Notes: generated by a model not told the origin, from the letters alone. A DNA stretch of 64,000 nucleotides from Shewanella yunxiaonensis (GCF_018223345.1 NZ_CP073587.1:1027001-1091000); one strand, 5' to 3'; counted from the stretch's first letter, positions 29,731 through 40,670 are shown. Numbers and translations: made by a program.

Positions 29731-29796
29731 TGTCAATCCTAAACCACGCTATTCAAATAGATGCAGATGCCAGTTCGCGTGGCTAAGTTTTGCCGA

Positions 29797-29825
29797 CGCT
29801 ATCTGAAGCAATGCTTCAGATAGCT
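29797..29825 (-). terminator. Long inverted repeat at the end of the liu operon
   Basis: A perfect 13-bp stem AGCTATCTGAAGC/GCTTCAGATAGCT-type palindrome with a 3-base centre begins 12 bases past the last gene of the liu operon. Neither side has a T tract. It may be an RNA 3'-end stabiliser or a weak terminator. Confidence 0.5.
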
Positions 29826-29836
29826 ACTGTCGCTCA

Positions 29837-30511
29837 TCACCGGAATACTCTGGGTGAAAACTCCATTGTTGGCACCTGCTGCGGAATCACCAGTTTGCCA
29901 GCGGTTTTGGCTTTTATTTCATCGATAGTCACGCCGGGAGCCAATTCTTTTAGGTGAAAAGCACCGTCATAGATCTGTAACAGTGCCAAATCGGTCAGTA
30001 CTGTGTGAATACAGCCGACGCCGGTTAACGGTAAAGTACATTGTGGCAGTAGTTTTGAGTTGCCCGCTTTGTCTGCATGCATCATGGTGACAATGATATG
30101 CCGCGCGCCGGCAACCAGATCCATAGCACCCCCCATTCCCTTGACTAATTTGCCGGGGATCATCCAGGAGGCAATAGAACCGCTGACGTCCACCTCAAAT
30201 GCGCCCAGTACCGTGAGATCGATATGGCCTCCGCGGATCATCGCAAAGCTGTCGGCGCTGGAGAAAAACGAGGCGCCTTTAACTGCGGTAACCGTTTGCT
30301 TGCCCGCATTAATCAGGTCGGCATCAACTGCTGTTTCCTCTGGGAATTCACCCATCCCCAGCAAACCATTTTCTGACTGCAGCATCACTTGAATGTCTGC
30401 TGGAATATAGTTAGCCACTAAGGTAGGGATGCCAATCCCCAGATTCACATAGTCGCCATCATGCAGTTCGCGGGCGACCCGCATTGCCATCTGTTCTCTG
30501 GATAGTGCCAT
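29837..30511 (-). CDS. 3-oxoacid CoA-transferase subunit B (liu operon)
   Basis: A 224-residue beta subunit equivalent to AtoA/ScoB. It contains ELHDGDYVNLGIGIPTL, the catalytic glutamate motif MLQSENGLLGMGEFP near residue 52, and VKGMGGAMDLV. The start MALSREQMAMRVAREL has AAGGAG at good distance; the longer ORF has no RBS. Last gene of the liu operon, 12 bases after subunit A. It activates acetoacetate, the product of HMG-CoA lyase, to acetoacetyl-CoA. Confidence 0.92.
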   Translation of the reverse strand: MALSREQMAMRVARELHDGDYVNLGIGIPTLVANYIPADIQVMLQSENGLLGMGEFPEETAVDADLINAGKQTVTAVKGASFFSSADSFAMIRGGHIDLTVLGAFEVDVSGSIASWMIPGKLVKGMGGAMDLVAGARHIIVTMMHADKAGNSKLLPQCTLPLTGVGCIHTVLTDLALLQIYDGAFHLKELAPGVTIDEIKAKTAGKLVIPQQVPTMEFSPRVFR

Positions 30512-30522
30512 GCTGTTCTCCT

Positions 30523-31230
30523 TCAAACGTGACTGCTTTTGACGGTACGTTTTTCAATGCGTTTTTCGAAACTGCCTTGGATCACCCGTTCAACATAGAT
30601 GCCGGGGGTGTGAATATGATCCGGATCGAGTGCACCCGCTTCGACAATCTCTTCCACTTCAGCCACGGTGATTCTGCCCGCAGTGGCCATCACCGGGTTG
30701 AAATTGGCCGCGGTATGGCGGTAGATAAGATTGCCCATGGTGTCAGCTTTCCAGGCGCGGACTAAGGCAAAATCTGCCGTCAGCGCCGGTTCAAGGACAT
30801 AATGGCGACCACCGATTTCGCGGGTTTCTTTGCCTTTGGCCACTGGCGTGCCATAGCCAGTCGCCGTAAAAAATGCCGGAATACCTGCCCCACCTGCGCG
30901 GATTTTCTCTGCCAGCGAACCTTGTGGGGTGAGTATGACATTGAGTTCCCCACTCAGCATCTGCTGTTCAAATAACGCATTCTCTCCCACATAAGAGGCG
31001 ATCATGGTGGTGATCTGATGCCCCCGCAGTAACAGACCTAAGCCAAAATCATCAACACCTGCATTGTTGGAAATAGCGGTTAACCCGGTCACCTGCCGTC
31101 TGACCATCTCGCTGATCAGCCCCTCCGGAATGCCGCATAAGCCAAAACCACCCACCATCACCGTCATATGGTTTTCAAGCCCTGACAGCGCTTCGGAATA
31201 ACTGTGAACGACTTTATTGAGACCCGCCAT
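30523..31230 (-). CDS. 3-oxoacid CoA-transferase subunit A (liu operon)
   Basis: A 235-residue alpha subunit equivalent to AtoD/ScoA, starting [19 protein letters not shown] with AGGAGA upstream. Family blocks are [31 protein letters not shown] and [23 protein letters not shown]. It works as a heteromer with the downstream subunit. It follows liuE with a gap of about 20 bases, so leucine carbon passes from HMG-CoA lyase to this enzyme. Confidence 0.92.
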   Translation of the reverse strand: MAGLNKVVHSYSEALSGLENHMTVMVGGFGLCGIPEGLISEMVRRQVTGLTAISNNAGVDDFGLGLLLRGHQITTMIASYVGENALFEQQMLSGELNVILTPQGSLAEKIRAGGAGIPAFFTATGYGTPVAKGKETREIGGRHYVLEPALTADFALVRAWKADTMGNLIYRHTAANFNPVMATAGRITVAEVEEIVEAGALDPDHIHTPGIYVERVIQGSFEKRIEKRTVKSSHV

Positions 31231-31253
31231 GGCGTGTTCTCCTGTGCTGGTTA

Positions 31254-32150
31254 TCACTGTTCAGTGGCTAACACCTGACCGACCTTACTACCATTATTAC
31301 GCTTGAGTATCTGACTGATCTGTGCCCCCGCGCGAGCCAGATTCGGTAAGTCCACGCCGGTTTGTATGCCTAAACCGTGCAGCATATACACCAGATCCTC
31401 TGTCGCCAGATTGCCAGACGCACCTCTGGCGTAGGGGCAACCCCCAAGACCCGCCACTGCGGTATCAAGCGTCGTAATCCCGGCATCAAGACACGCGAGA
31501 ATATTGGCCAGCGCCTGTCCATAAGTGTCATGAAAATGCAGCGCTAATTGCGCTACTGGCACCTTGCTGGCAACGGTATCGAGCATGTTTCTGGCTTTCA
31601 GTGGGGTGCCGACACCAATGGTGTCGCCGAGGGAGATTTCGTAAACGCCAAGTTGCAGTAATTCCTGTGCCACTGCGGCGACTTGTGTTGGTGCAATGTA
31701 GCCTTCGTAAGGGCAGCCCAGTACGCAGGACACGTAACCTCGCACTGGTATGCCGACAAGCTTGGCCTGTTTCATTAATGGGGCAAAACGCGTGATTGAT
31801 TCCTGGATACTGCAGTTGATATTGCGCTGGCAGAAACTTTCAGAGGCAGCGGTAAACACTGCCACTTCATCGACACCGGCGGCTAGTGCGGCCTCAAATC
31901 CGGCAAGGTTTGGTGTCAGTGCTGAGTATCTCACACCGGCATGGCGGGTTATCTGTCCCAGTACTGCTGCCGAGTCGGCCATTTGTGGCACCCATTTGGC
32001 AGACACAAAGCTGCCTGCCTCAATTCGCTTGAGCCCCGCGTTGGCTAAGTGATTAATCAATTGCACTTTGTCACGCATTGCCACTGGGCGCTCATTCTGC
32101 AGACCGTCGCGTGGACCGACTTCATAGATACTGATGGATGATGGATACAT
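31254..32150 (-). CDS. liuE: Hydroxymethylglutaryl-CoA lyase
   Basis: A 298-residue DRE-TIM metallolyase that cleaves HMG-CoA to acetyl-CoA and acetoacetate. It opens [20 protein letters not shown] (the GPRDGLQNE motif) and contains [15 protein letters not shown] and the catalytic-loop cysteine in [12 protein letters not shown]. The true start overlaps the liuD stop as TGATG, indicating coupled translation; upstream codons in the same frame belong to liuD sequence. Fifth step of leucine degradation. Confidence 0.95.
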   Translation of the reverse strand: MYPSSISIYEVGPRDGLQNERPVAMRDKVQLINHLANAGLKRIEAGSFVSAKWVPQMADSAAVLGQITRHAGVRYSALTPNLAGFEAALAAGVDEVAVFTAASESFCQRNINCSIQESITRFAPLMKQAKLVGIPVRGYVSCVLGCPYEGYIAPTQVAAVAQELLQLGVYEISLGDTIGVGTPLKARNMLDTVASKVPVAQLALHFHDTYGQALANILACLDAGITTLDTAVAGLGGCPYARGASGNLATEDLVYMLHGLGIQTGVDLPNLARAGAQISQILKRNNGSKVGQVLATEQ

Positions 32151-34183
32151 CAGACCGACTCCCTGACAGTGAACTGGACTAACAATGCCCCGTCCTTTAC
32201 CAGTTCTCCGGCATGACACAAAAAGCGGTCAACAGTGCCATCTGCTGGCGCATTGATCTGGTACTCCATTTTCATTGCTTCCAGTACCAGTAGCCCGCTG
32301 CCTTTGCGGACAAAATTGCCAGGCTGTGCTAACAACGTCACGATGGTGCCATTCATCGGGGCTTGCAGCGAGGTATCGGCATTGTCGTGGCCAATATCGT
32401 AACGCTGCGGTCCACTCTCAAACTGCCAAACGTGACCTTCACGCAGCAAAAAAAGCGTCTGTTGATGCTGACAGAAATGCCAGTGTTGACTCATGCCATT
32501 GAACGTCAGCTTGAGTTGCTGTGCGGTGGTTAATTCACCACTCACTAACACGGTTGTTTGAGCGGAATCAGTGGCTGAAGTGCAATTGATTGTCAGTGAA
32601 TACTCACCAATAGCTTGTTGCCGCACCTGCAAATGGAAACTGGTCGAGGTTGCGGCATAACACAGCTGGAAGTGCCATTCCGCCGCGGCATTCAGTCGAA
32701 ACCCTGCTAGCTGCTGCCATGGCGATCCGTTGTTAACCTGATCTTGTGGTTTAAATGCCAGCAGCTTCACCATCGCTACCGCAGCCAGTACTTCAGCTGT
32801 CGGCGCCGGTGTAGTGGCTTGCTGCAGCAATTCATCGAGATGCTGTTCAATAAAATGGGTGCTGAAGTTTTCATTGATAAATGCGGGATGTGAGGTCAAG
32901 GATGCCAGAAACACAATGTTATGTTGAAGCCCTGCTATCTGATACTGGTGCAATGCCTGTGTCAGTTGGCGTAAGGCTTCACGGCGCTGTGGGTGCCAGA
33001 TGATTAACTTAGCGATCATCGGATCGTAAAAGGGGGTAATCACATCACCTTGGTGCACCCCGGTATCCAGCCGCAGATGTTCCGCCACTGGTTCTGCCAG
33101 ATACAGCAGGGGGCCGCAGGCTGGCAGAAAGTTATGGCTGGGATTTTCGGCATAAATTCGGGCTTCCACAGCACATCCATTGATTGAGACTTGCTGCTGC
33201 GTCAACGGCAATGGCTCACCAACAGCGACGGTTAGCTGCCAGGCCACCAGATCCTGACCAGTGATCAGTTCTGTCACCGGATGTTCTACCTGCAAGCGGG
33301 TATTCATTTCCATGAAGTAGAACTGCTGGTCGTTGTCCAGTAGAAATTCAATAGTGCCCGCACCGTAATAGCCGATAGCCTTTGCTGCTGCCACCGCAGC
33401 TTGCCCCATTTGTTGCCTGAGTTCATCACTGAGACCGGGGGCTGGCGCTTCTTCAATGACTTTCTGATGACGACGTTGCAATGAGCAATCGCGATCGCCC
33501 AGATAGATGCAGTTCCCCTGCTGATCGGCAAATACTTGTACTTCAATGTGACGCGGCTGCGTCAGGTAACGCTCCAACAGTACGGTATCATCGGTAAATG
33601 CGGCGTTGGCCTCACGCTTTGCCGCTGCTAGTGCAGCAGCAAAATCCGCAGCGGTTTCCACCACCCGCATTCCCTTACCACCACCGCCAAATGCAGCTTT
33701 AATTAGCAATGGGAAACCGATCATGGGTGCCTGCTGTTGCAGAAAACTGGCAGATTGCTCCGGACCGTGATAACCCGGCACTAACGGCACCCCCGCTTCG
33801 GTCATAATCGTTTTGGCGGCACTTTTATTGCCCATCGCTTCAATGGCACTGGCTGGCGGGCCAACAAAAATCAGTCCATGTTTGGTACACGCATTGGCAA
33901 AGTCGGCATTTTCCGAGAGAAAACCATAGCCCGGATGGATCGCATCGGCGCCACAGCGCTTGGCCGCGGCAATAATCGCCTCAATATCCAGATAGGGTGC
34001 CAATGGCGAACTGCCTTTCAGTGCTACCGCTTCATCGGCCGCGCGGACATGCAAAGCCTGGCGGTCAACGGCTGAATGGATAGCCACTGTGCTAATCCCC
34101 AGTCGCTGACAGGTTCGTATGATCCGGCAGGCAATCTCGCCGCGATTGGCAATCAGTAACTTGCGAATGCTGGCTTCAGTCAT
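32150..34183 (-). CDS. liuD: Methylcrotonyl-CoA carboxylase, biotin-containing alpha subunit
   Basis: 677 residues from MTEASIRKLLIANRGEIACRI, with AGGAG upstream inside the liuC end. A biotin carboxylase domain occupies about 1-450 (AFGGGGKGMRVV ATP loop; MEMNTRLQVEHPVTE), then a linker, and a C-terminal biotinyl domain with the LEAMKMEYQI lysine near residue 640. It carboxylates 3-methylcrotonyl-CoA together with LiuB. Its start overlaps liuC by 8 bases and its stop overlaps liuE by 1. Confidence 0.96.
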   Translation of the reverse strand: MTEASIRKLLIANRGEIACRIIRTCQRLGISTVAIHSAVDRQALHVRAADEAVALKGSSPLAPYLDIEAIIAAAKRCGADAIHPGYGFLSENADFANACTKHGLIFVGPPASAIEAMGNKSAAKTIMTEAGVPLVPGYHGPEQSASFLQQQAPMIGFPLLIKAAFGGGGKGMRVVETAADFAAALAAAKREANAAFTDDTVLLERYLTQPRHIEVQVFADQQGNCIYLGDRDCSLQRRHQKVIEEAPAPGLSDELRQQMGQAAVAAAKAIGYYGAGTIEFLLDNDQQFYFMEMNTRLQVEHPVTELITGQDLVAWQLTVAVGEPLPLTQQQVSINGCAVEARIYAENPSHNFLPACGPLLYLAEPVAEHLRLDTGVHQGDVITPFYDPMIAKLIIWHPQRREALRQLTQALHQYQIAGLQHNIVFLASLTSHPAFINENFSTHFIEQHLDELLQQATTPAPTAEVLAAVAMVKLLAFKPQDQVNNGSPWQQLAGFRLNAAAEWHFQLCYAATSTSFHLQVRQQAIGEYSLTINCTSATDSAQTTVLVSGELTTAQQLKLTFNGMSQHWHFCQHQQTLFLLREGHVWQFESGPQRYDIGHDNADTSLQAPMNGTIVTLLAQPGNFVRKGSGLLVLEAMKMEYQINAPADGTVDRFLCHAGELVKDGALLVQFTVRESV

Positions 34184-34988
34184 GCTCAGACTCCTGCACT
34201 GGGGATGTGCTACTTGGTTGCCAACTTGGCTGCCGCTTAGCAAAAAACGCATCGATGCCCTCAGTCGCTTCTTTATCTGCTCTGGCTTCAGCGATAGCTT
34301 GGGCGGTAAGGTGAGTGAGTGCTTCATCAAATGGTGCAGTTTCAATTTGTGCCAGCAAGGTTTTACATTGCTGCTGAGCTGCGGGGCCGCCTTGCAGTAA
34401 CGCACTGATCATTTGCTGCGCCGAATTCTCCAGGTCATCGCTTAATTGATGTATTAATCCTAACTGTAAGGCGGTGACGGCATCGATCAATTTAGCCGTG
34501 AGTGCATATCGCCGCAGTTGCCGCATCCCAATACTGCGATTGACGTAGGGCGAGATCACCGCCGGAATAAGTCCCAACCTGACTTCGCTTAGACAGAAGC
34601 GGGCATCGCTGCTGGCAATCGCAATATCACAACAGCAGATAAGCCCTAACGCGCCACCAAAGGCAGCGCCTTGTACTAACGCCACGGTTGGTTTGGGAAA
34701 ACTGTCCAGCGTTTGCATTAGCGTTGCTAACTGACGGGCATCGGCGATATTGGCTTGCTCATCCATTTTTGCCTGACGCTGCATCCAGTGCAGATCGGCT
34801 CCGGCGCTGAAGTGCTTGCCTTGGCCTCGCAGCAGCAGAATTCGGCAACTCGGGTCGATAGCGAGCTGATTTAACTGAGTGATTAATTCGGCGATTAGCT
34901 GTTCATCAAAGGCGTTGGCGGCATCTGCGCGATTGAGGATGAGATGACAGACACCGTGTGCATCCCGCTTAAGTAGAATGTGCTGCAT
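34176..34988 (-). CDS. liuC: Methylglutaconyl-CoA hydratase (enoyl-CoA hydratase family)
   Basis: A 270-residue crotonase-fold enzyme. CoA/oxyanion regions are GKHFSAGADLHWM (near 57-69) and LVQGAAFGGALGLICCCDIAIAS (near 104-126), then FCLSEVRLGLIPAVISPYV with the catalytic glutamate. Its position between the two carboxylase genes assigns it to 3-methylglutaconyl-CoA hydration, step four of leucine breakdown. AGGAG precedes the ATG. Confidence 0.94.
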   Translation of the reverse strand: MQHILLKRDAHGVCHLILNRADAANAFDEQLIAELITQLNQLAIDPSCRILLLRGQGKHFSAGADLHWMQRQAKMDEQANIADARQLATLMQTLDSFPKPTVALVQGAAFGGALGLICCCDIAIASSDARFCLSEVRLGLIPAVISPYVNRSIGMRQLRRYALTAKLIDAVTALQLGLIHQLSDDLENSAQQMISALLQGGPAAQQQCKTLLAQIETAPFDEALTHLTAQAIAEARADKEATEGIDAFFAKRQPSWQPSSTSPVQESEHD

Positions 34989-34997
34989 AATGTTCTC

Positions 34998-36605
34998 CTA
35001 CATGCGAAATACGCCAAATTGACAGGGCTCGATTGGCGCATTGGCAGCCGCTGCCAGCGCCAGTCCGATAACGTCGCGGGTTTGCGCTGGATCGATAATG
35101 CCGTCGTCCCATAAACGAGCACTGGCATGATAAGGATTACCTTCACGTTCATACTTTTCGACGATGGGGGCTTTAAAATCGGCTTCGTCAGCCGGTGACC
35201 AGGTTTGCCCCTGGCGTTCCAGACTATCGCGTTTGACCGTCGCCAACACATTGGCCGCTTGTTCGCCGCCCATCACCGAAATACGGGCATTGGGCCAGAT
35301 CCACATCATGGTAGGGTCATAAGCGCGGCCACACATGCCATAATTGCCGGCACCATAGCTGCCGCCAATAATGACGGTAAACTTCGGCACATTGGCGCAA
35401 GCAACAGCCATTACCATTTTGGCGCCATGTTTGGCGATGCCTTCCTGTTCATATTTTTTACCAACCATAAAGCCGGTAATGTTTTGTAAAAACAGTAGCG
35501 GGATCTGTCGTTGACAACATAACTCAATGAAATGAGCCCCTTTCTGTGCCGACTCGGAAAATAGGATGCCGTTGTTGGCGATGATACCTACGGTGTAGCC
35601 ATGCAGGTTGGCAAAACCGCATACCAGTGTGCTGCCGTAATTGGCTTTGAACTCGTCAAAATCTGAGCCATCGACCAGCCGGGCAATCACTTCGCGAACG
35701 TCATAGGGTTTCTTCAGATCAGTACCGACAATGCCATAGAGTTCCTGACAGTCGTATAGTGGCGGCATGGCTGCAGATTGTGGTGTCAAGCTAGGGGCTC
35801 GACGATTCAAGCGTGACACGGCCTGCCGCGCTAATTGCAATGCATGGGCATCGTTTTGAGCCAGATGGTCGGCTACACCGGATAAGCGGGTGTGAACGTC
35901 ACCGCCGCCCAGTTCTTCCGCCGACACCACTTCACCTGTGGCAGCCTTTACCAGTGGCGGTCCAGCCAGGAAGATGGTGCCCTGATTAGCCACAATAATC
36001 GATTCATCGGCCATCGCCGGGACGTAAGCCCCACCTGCAGTGCATAGTCCCATTACCACGGCAATCTGTGGAATGCCTTTAGCTGACATGCGCGCCTGGT
36101 TGAAAAAGATCCGGCCAAAATGCTCGCGATCAGGAAACACTTCATCTTGCAGCGGCAGATTCGCGCCACCGGAGTCAACCAGATAGATGCAAGGTAGGCG
36201 ACAACGCTCAGCAATGGCCTGGGCGCGTAAGTGCTTCTTAACCGTTAACGGGTAGTAGCTGCCGCCTTTAACGGTGGCATCATTGACGATGAGCATACAC
36301 TCGCAACCACTGACACGGCCGATACCCGCAATCACCCCCGCGGCTGGCACGACTTCATCATAAACCTCATATGCGGCAAACTGGCCGATTTCAAGGAATG
36401 GAGCGTCGGCATCCAGCAATTGCGCCAGCCGTTCTCTGGGGGCTAGTTTGCCTTTGCTACAGTGGCGCCGCATGGCTTGTTCACCGCCGCCCTGAGCAAT
36501 CACTGTGAGTTTCTGTTTGAGATCATCCACTAACTGCTGCATCGACTGCTGACGGCTGATAAAAGCGTTATCACTGGGATTGATCTGGCTGATGATGCGG
36601 GTCAT
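34998..36605 (-). CDS. liuB: Methylcrotonyl-CoA carboxylase, carboxyltransferase beta subunit
   Basis: A 535-residue acyl-CoA carboxyltransferase: [89 protein letters not shown] and [18 protein letters not shown]. All conserved MCC-beta blocks are present. It pairs with LiuD, with liuC lying between the two genes, as in the Pseudomonas and Shewanella liu clusters. Confidence 0.96.
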   Translation of the reverse strand: MTRIISQINPSDNAFISRQQSMQQLVDDLKQKLTVIAQGGGEQAMRRHCSKGKLAPRERLAQLLDADAPFLEIGQFAAYEVYDEVVPAAGVIAGIGRVSGCECMLIVNDATVKGGSYYPLTVKKHLRAQAIAERCRLPCIYLVDSGGANLPLQDEVFPDREHFGRIFFNQARMSAKGIPQIAVVMGLCTAGGAYVPAMADESIIVANQGTIFLAGPPLVKAATGEVVSAEELGGGDVHTRLSGVADHLAQNDAHALQLARQAVSRLNRRAPSLTPQSAAMPPLYDCQELYGIVGTDLKKPYDVREVIARLVDGSDFDEFKANYGSTLVCGFANLHGYTVGIIANNGILFSESAQKGAHFIELCCQRQIPLLFLQNITGFMVGKKYEQEGIAKHGAKMVMAVACANVPKFTVIIGGSYGAGNYGMCGRAYDPTMMWIWPNARISVMGGEQAANVLATVKRDSLERQGQTWSPADEADFKAPIVEKYEREGNPYHASARLWDDGIIDPAQTRDVIGLALAAAANAPIEPCQFGVFRM

Positions 36606-36638
36606 GGTGGTTGGCTCCGCTATTGATTAGATGGCGGC

Positions 36639-37808
36639 TCAGTGACATTCACTGAACAGTTCACGACCGATGAGCATTCGGCGAATTTCCGAGGTGCCAG
36701 CGCCTATCTCATACAGTTTGGCGTCGCGCAGTAAGCGTCCGGCCGGATAGTCATTGATATAGCCATTTCCCCCCAGCAGTTGGATGGTATCCAGCGCGGC
36801 GCGAGTTGCCCTTTCGGCACTGTAAAGAATCGCACCCGCCGCATCTTTGCGACTGGCTCGCCCCTGATCGCAGGCTTTTGCTACGGCATAAACATAAGCT
36901 TTGGCAGCATTCATTTCGGTGTACATATCGGCCAGTTTGGCCTGCACCAGTTGGAACTCACCAATTGCCTTGCCAAACTGTTGTCGCTCAGTTGTGTAGG
37001 GGAGTGTCAGATCGAGGCAGGCTGTCATAATGCCTAATGGTCCGCCCGCCAGTACCACGCGCTCATAGTCAAGGCCGCTCATCAGCACTTTGGTCCCCTG
37101 ATTTAACTGCCCGAGAATGTTGGCTTCTGGCACTTCACAATCAGTGAATACCAGTTCGCAGGTACTAGAGCCACGCATCCCTAATTTGTCTAATTTTTGC
37201 GCGGTAGCGAATCCGGGAAAGTCTCGTTCAACAATAAACGCGGTAATGCCTTTGGCTCCCAGTTGGGGTTCGGTTTTGGCGTAAACCACAAACACATCGG
37301 CGTCGGGACCATTAGTGATCCACATTTTGTTGCCATTCAGCAGATAATGATCGCCCTGTTTACGGGCATGCAGCTTCATGGATACCACATCGGAACCCGC
37401 ATTGGGTTCGCTCATCGCTAAGGCGCCGATATGTTCACCACTGACCAGTTGGGGCAGATATCGGTCTTTCTGTGCTGCCGTACCGTTACGGAATATCTGA
37501 TTTACACACAGATTAGAATGCGCACCGTAAGACAGTCCGACAGAGGCGGAGGCGCGTGAGATTTCTTCCATTGCCACCACATGCGCCAGATAGCCCATGC
37601 CGGCACCACCCAAAGTTTCGCTGACAGTAATACCCAACAGCCCCATTTGACCTAATTGTGGCCAAAGCGCTGTAGGAAATTGATTGTCTTGGTCGATTTG
37701 TGCTGCGAGAGGGGTAATCTGAGCCGCGGCGAATGTGGCAACGGCCTGCCGCAACATGTCGATATCTTCTCCAAGTCCGAAGTCAAGTCCTGAATAACTG
37801 GGTATCAT
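36639..37808 (-). CDS. liuA: Isovaleryl-CoA dehydrogenase
   Basis: A 389-residue acyl-CoA dehydrogenase (FAD) that oxidises isovaleryl-CoA to 3-methylcrotonyl-CoA. From [23 protein letters not shown]; motifs [45 protein letters not shown] with the isovaleryl-type catalytic glutamate region, and [35 protein letters not shown]. The chosen start has AGGAG; 12 extra upstream codons are unlikely. First catabolic gene of the operon. Confidence 0.95.
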   Translation of the reverse strand: MIPSYSGLDFGLGEDIDMLRQAVATFAAAQITPLAAQIDQDNQFPTALWPQLGQMGLLGITVSETLGGAGMGYLAHVVAMEEISRASASVGLSYGAHSNLCVNQIFRNGTAAQKDRYLPQLVSGEHIGALAMSEPNAGSDVVSMKLHARKQGDHYLLNGNKMWITNGPDADVFVVYAKTEPQLGAKGITAFIVERDFPGFATAQKLDKLGMRGSSTCELVFTDCEVPEANILGQLNQGTKVLMSGLDYERVVLAGGPLGIMTACLDLTLPYTTERQQFGKAIGEFQLVQAKLADMYTEMNAAKAYVYAVAKACDQGRASRKDAAGAILYSAERATRAALDTIQLLGGNGYINDYPAGRLLRDAKLYEIGAGTSEIRRMLIGRELFSECH

Positions 37809-37869
37809 GGTTGGCTCCTGTAACGACGCTGAAGACCGCAACAATGTGCAGATGATCGCAGCGGCGTGA

Positions 37870-38280
37870 TTAACCGGTTTTTTCGGTAGCGATTTCTGCT
37901 AATGCTTGGCGACATTGACTTTCTGCTGACATCAGTTCCATCAGCACAATTTTGATGTCATCCATCTGTTGTTGCAGCGAGGTCTTTTTCTCTTCAATAA
38001 GCTCCAGCATGGTGCTGAGCTGTGACACACTGCTTTTATCGGCATCGTATAATTCAAATAAGCGACGGGTTTCTGCCAGCGAAAATCCCAAGCGTTTACC
38101 GCGCAAAATCAACTTCAGCCGTACTTTATCTTTCAGACTGTAAATACGAGTCTGACCGCGGCGTTTAGGTTTCAACAGCCCCTGATCTTCATAAAACCGA
38201 ATGCTCCGAGTCGTAATATCAAATTCCCGTGACAGGTCACTGATGGAATAAGTGGTTTGGGGCGTTGGTCGGATATTCAT
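37870..38280 (-). CDS. liuR: MerR-family regulator LiuR
   Basis: 136 residues: a MerR DNA-binding domain ([45 protein letters not shown]) and a dimerisation coiled coil ([28 protein letters not shown]). By position and domain it is LiuR, the repressor of branched-chain amino acid degradation described in proteobacteria. It heads the liu operon, so it is probably autoregulated through the box upstream of its start. Confidence 0.92.
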   Translation of the reverse strand: MNIRPTPQTTYSISDLSREFDITTRSIRFYEDQGLLKPKRRGQTRIYSLKDKVRLKLILRGKRLGFSLAETRRLFELYDADKSSVSQLSTMLELIEEKKTSLQQQMDDIKIVLMELMSAESQCRQALAEIATEKTG

Positions 38281-38324
38281 TTAATAACACTCAGTTAGCA
38301 GCAATATGCGCACGATATAGAAAG

Positions 38325-38340
38325 TTTACGTAAAGGTAAA
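38325..38340 (-). promoter_or_regulatory. Candidate LiuR box
   Basis: On the plus strand TTTACGTAAAGGTAAA, containing the palindrome TTTACGTAAA plus a third half-site, about 45 bases upstream of liuR. It resembles the LiuR operator described for gammaproteobacteria, and a TATA-like -10 (TCTATA) follows toward liuR. Function is inferred. Confidence 0.7.
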
Positions 38341-38546
38341 GTTTGCTGTGTGTATTTTAGCGCAGAATTTTGAGTATTAGCTGTTGAATAAAGGCAGGTC
38401 AGTCCAGTTGGCTAATTAGCAAAAGGTCTTAAAAAAGCCCTGTTTAGGCTAACGTCTAATAGGGTCTGATTATAAAAGCGTCTATTAATGAATGCGGAAG
38501 GAAGGGGGTGTTACGCCGAGAGGCGGTCCTTGGGGAGGACAGTTAG

Positions 38547-40463
38547 ATGACAGATCCGGGTTTAACCCTGTACCAGAAGTCCATAGAGGATAAAGCGGCT
38601 TTCTGGGGTGAATGTGCCACAGCCATAGACTGGTATCAGCCGTGGGAAACAGTACTGGATGAAAGTAATGCGCCATTTTATCGCTGGTTTAATAAGGGTC
38701 AGCTGAATACTTGCTTTAATGCAGTCGATCGCCATGTTCAGGCGGGGCGGGGGGCGCAGTTTGCGATTCGCTATTTCAGTCCGGTCACTGGCACCGAATA
38801 TGGCGTGACCTACGCTGAGCTACAGGCGCAGGTCAGTCGGTTGGCGGGTTACATGGCATCTGTCGGGGTGGTGAAAGGTGACCGCGTTGTGATTTACATG
38901 CCAATGGTGCCTGAAACAGTGTATGCGATGCTGGCCTGCGCGCGTATTGGCGCTATTCATTCCGTGGTGTTTGGTGGCTTTGCTGCCAATGAACTGGCTA
39001 CACGAATCAACGATGCGAAACCTAAGTTGGTACTGAGCGCCTCCTGTGGTGTCGAACCTTCTGGTGTGGTGCCATACAAGCCGCTGCTGGATAAGGCCTT
39101 GGAGCAGTCGAGCCATAAAGTTGAACGTTGTTTGATCCTGGGCCGCAGTCAGTATGCTGCGGATTTGCAGGAAGGACGCGATTACGACTGGCAACAGTCA
39201 ATTAAAGACGTATCACCGGCGGAATGCGTGCCGGTTGAGGCCACTGATCCACTTTATATTTTGTATACCTCGGGTACTACAGGACAGCCGAAAGGTGTGG
39301 TTCGCGATAACGGTGGTCATGCCGTAGCGCTCGCCTGGTCGATGAAGCATATCTACAACATCAATCCGGGTGATACCTTTTGGGCCGCATCGGATGTAGG
39401 TTGGGTCGTCGGGCATTCCTATATTGTCTATGCACCGCTGCTGGTGGGTGCAACGACAGTTCTGTACGAAGGAAAACCCGTTGGTACGCCTGATCCAGGT
39501 ATTTTCTGGCGCACTATCCAGAAATATAGCGTGAAAAGTTTCTTCACTGCCCCTACCGCTATTCGGGCGATTAAGCGCGAAGACCCTAATGGCGACTTTG
39601 TTGCAGATGCGGATCTGAGTTGCCTGGAAACGGTATTCTTAGCTGGAGAGCGCTGTGATCCCGACACCCTAAATTGGGCCGGCACAAAACTGGGCAAGCC
39701 GGTGATAGATCACTGGTGGCAGACGGAAACCGGTTGGGCGGTGGCCGCTAATCTGATGGGGGTACAGGCGATTCCTGTGAAACCGGGCTCTCCTGCACGA
39801 GCGGTGCCTGGATACCAGGTGGAAGTCGTTGATGAATTTGGCACACAAGTGCCACCAAGACAATCCGGTAACGTAGTCATTAAGCTGCCACTGCCGCCAG
39901 GAACACTCATGACGCTCTGGCAAAATGATAAGCGCTATCAGGAAAGTTATCTCAGCATGTATCCCGGTTATTATCTTACTGGGGATGCCGGTTATATGGA
40001 TGAAGACGGTTATCTGTACATTATGAGTCGGATTGACGACATCATTAATGTGGCGGGACATCGTTTGTCCACCGGACGCTTTGAGGAAGTGTTATGTCAG
40101 CATCCGGCAGTAGCAGAAGCTGCAGTCATCGGTGTGGATGACAAACTGAAAGGGCAGGTGCCGTTGGGTCTTGTGGTATTAAAAAATGGAATTGATATCA
40201 GCGAGAAGCAATTACATGACGAACTGGTGGCTAAGGTTCGGCAAGAGATTGGACCGGTGGCGGCATTTAAACTGGTAAGTGCGGTGCAGAAATTACCTAA
40301 AACTCGTTCAGGTAAGATCTTGCGCGGTACGATGCGTAAAATCGCTGACAATCAGTCTTATACTCCTCCCGCGACGATAGAAGATCCATTGACGTTAGAT
40401 TTGGTACGTGATGCGCTGACGCGTATGGGCTATGCCGATGCGTTAGTGCAACAACATGCCTAA
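38547..40463 (+). CDS. prpE: Propionyl-CoA synthetase (AMP-forming)
   Basis: A 638-residue acyl-CoA synthetase. Adenylation motifs are YILYTSGTTGQPKGVVRDNGGH (P-loop), DHWWQTETGWAVAANLMG, YYLTGDAGYMDEDGYLYIMSRIDDIINVAGHRLSTGR and PKTRSGKILRGTMRKIA with the catalytic lysine. The N-terminal acetyl-CoA-synthetase-type cap and the length fit PrpE better than Acs. GGGGAGGAC precedes the ATG. It is divergent from liuR and may be coregulated; its contribution could be activating short-chain acids from branched-chain degradation. Confidence 0.85.
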   Translation: MTDPGLTLYQKSIEDKAAFWGECATAIDWYQPWETVLDESNAPFYRWFNKGQLNTCFNAVDRHVQAGRGAQFAIRYFSPVTGTEYGVTYAELQAQVSRLAGYMASVGVVKGDRVVIYMPMVPETVYAMLACARIGAIHSVVFGGFAANELATRINDAKPKLVLSASCGVEPSGVVPYKPLLDKALEQSSHKVERCLILGRSQYAADLQEGRDYDWQQSIKDVSPAECVPVEATDPLYILYTSGTTGQPKGVVRDNGGHAVALAWSMKHIYNINPGDTFWAASDVGWVVGHSYIVYAPLLVGATTVLYEGKPVGTPDPGIFWRTIQKYSVKSFFTAPTAIRAIKREDPNGDFVADADLSCLETVFLAGERCDPDTLNWAGTKLGKPVIDHWWQTETGWAVAANLMGVQAIPVKPGSPARAVPGYQVEVVDEFGTQVPPRQSGNVVIKLPLPPGTLMTLWQNDKRYQESYLSMYPGYYLTGDAGYMDEDGYLYIMSRIDDIINVAGHRLSTGRFEEVLCQHPAVAEAAVIGVDDKLKGQVPLGLVVLKNGIDISEKQLHDELVAKVRQEIGPVAAFKLVSAVQKLPKTRSGKILRGTMRKIADNQSYTPPATIEDPLTLDLVRDALTRMGYADALVQQHA

Positions 40464-40482
40464 AACTTGCTAACTTTAATGC

Positions 40483-40515
40483 TAAAGCCCACGATTATGT
40501 GGGCTTTATTGTTTT
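40483..40515 (+). terminator. Terminator after prpE
   Basis: AAAGCCCAC/GTGGGCTTT stem with a 6-base loop, followed by ATTGTTTTTC. Confidence 0.85.
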
Positions 40516-40670
40516 TCATTTTCATCATTTTTGATCAATTGATTAAGTTAGGCTGAGTTATCGAGATACTTTGTTGGAAAAAAACAACAGAAGCTCAGTA
40601 TAATATGCTCCTTTATTGAATTTGGTCGTGATTGGCCTGTGGTTATGGCGACGACAACTGGTGAAAAATT

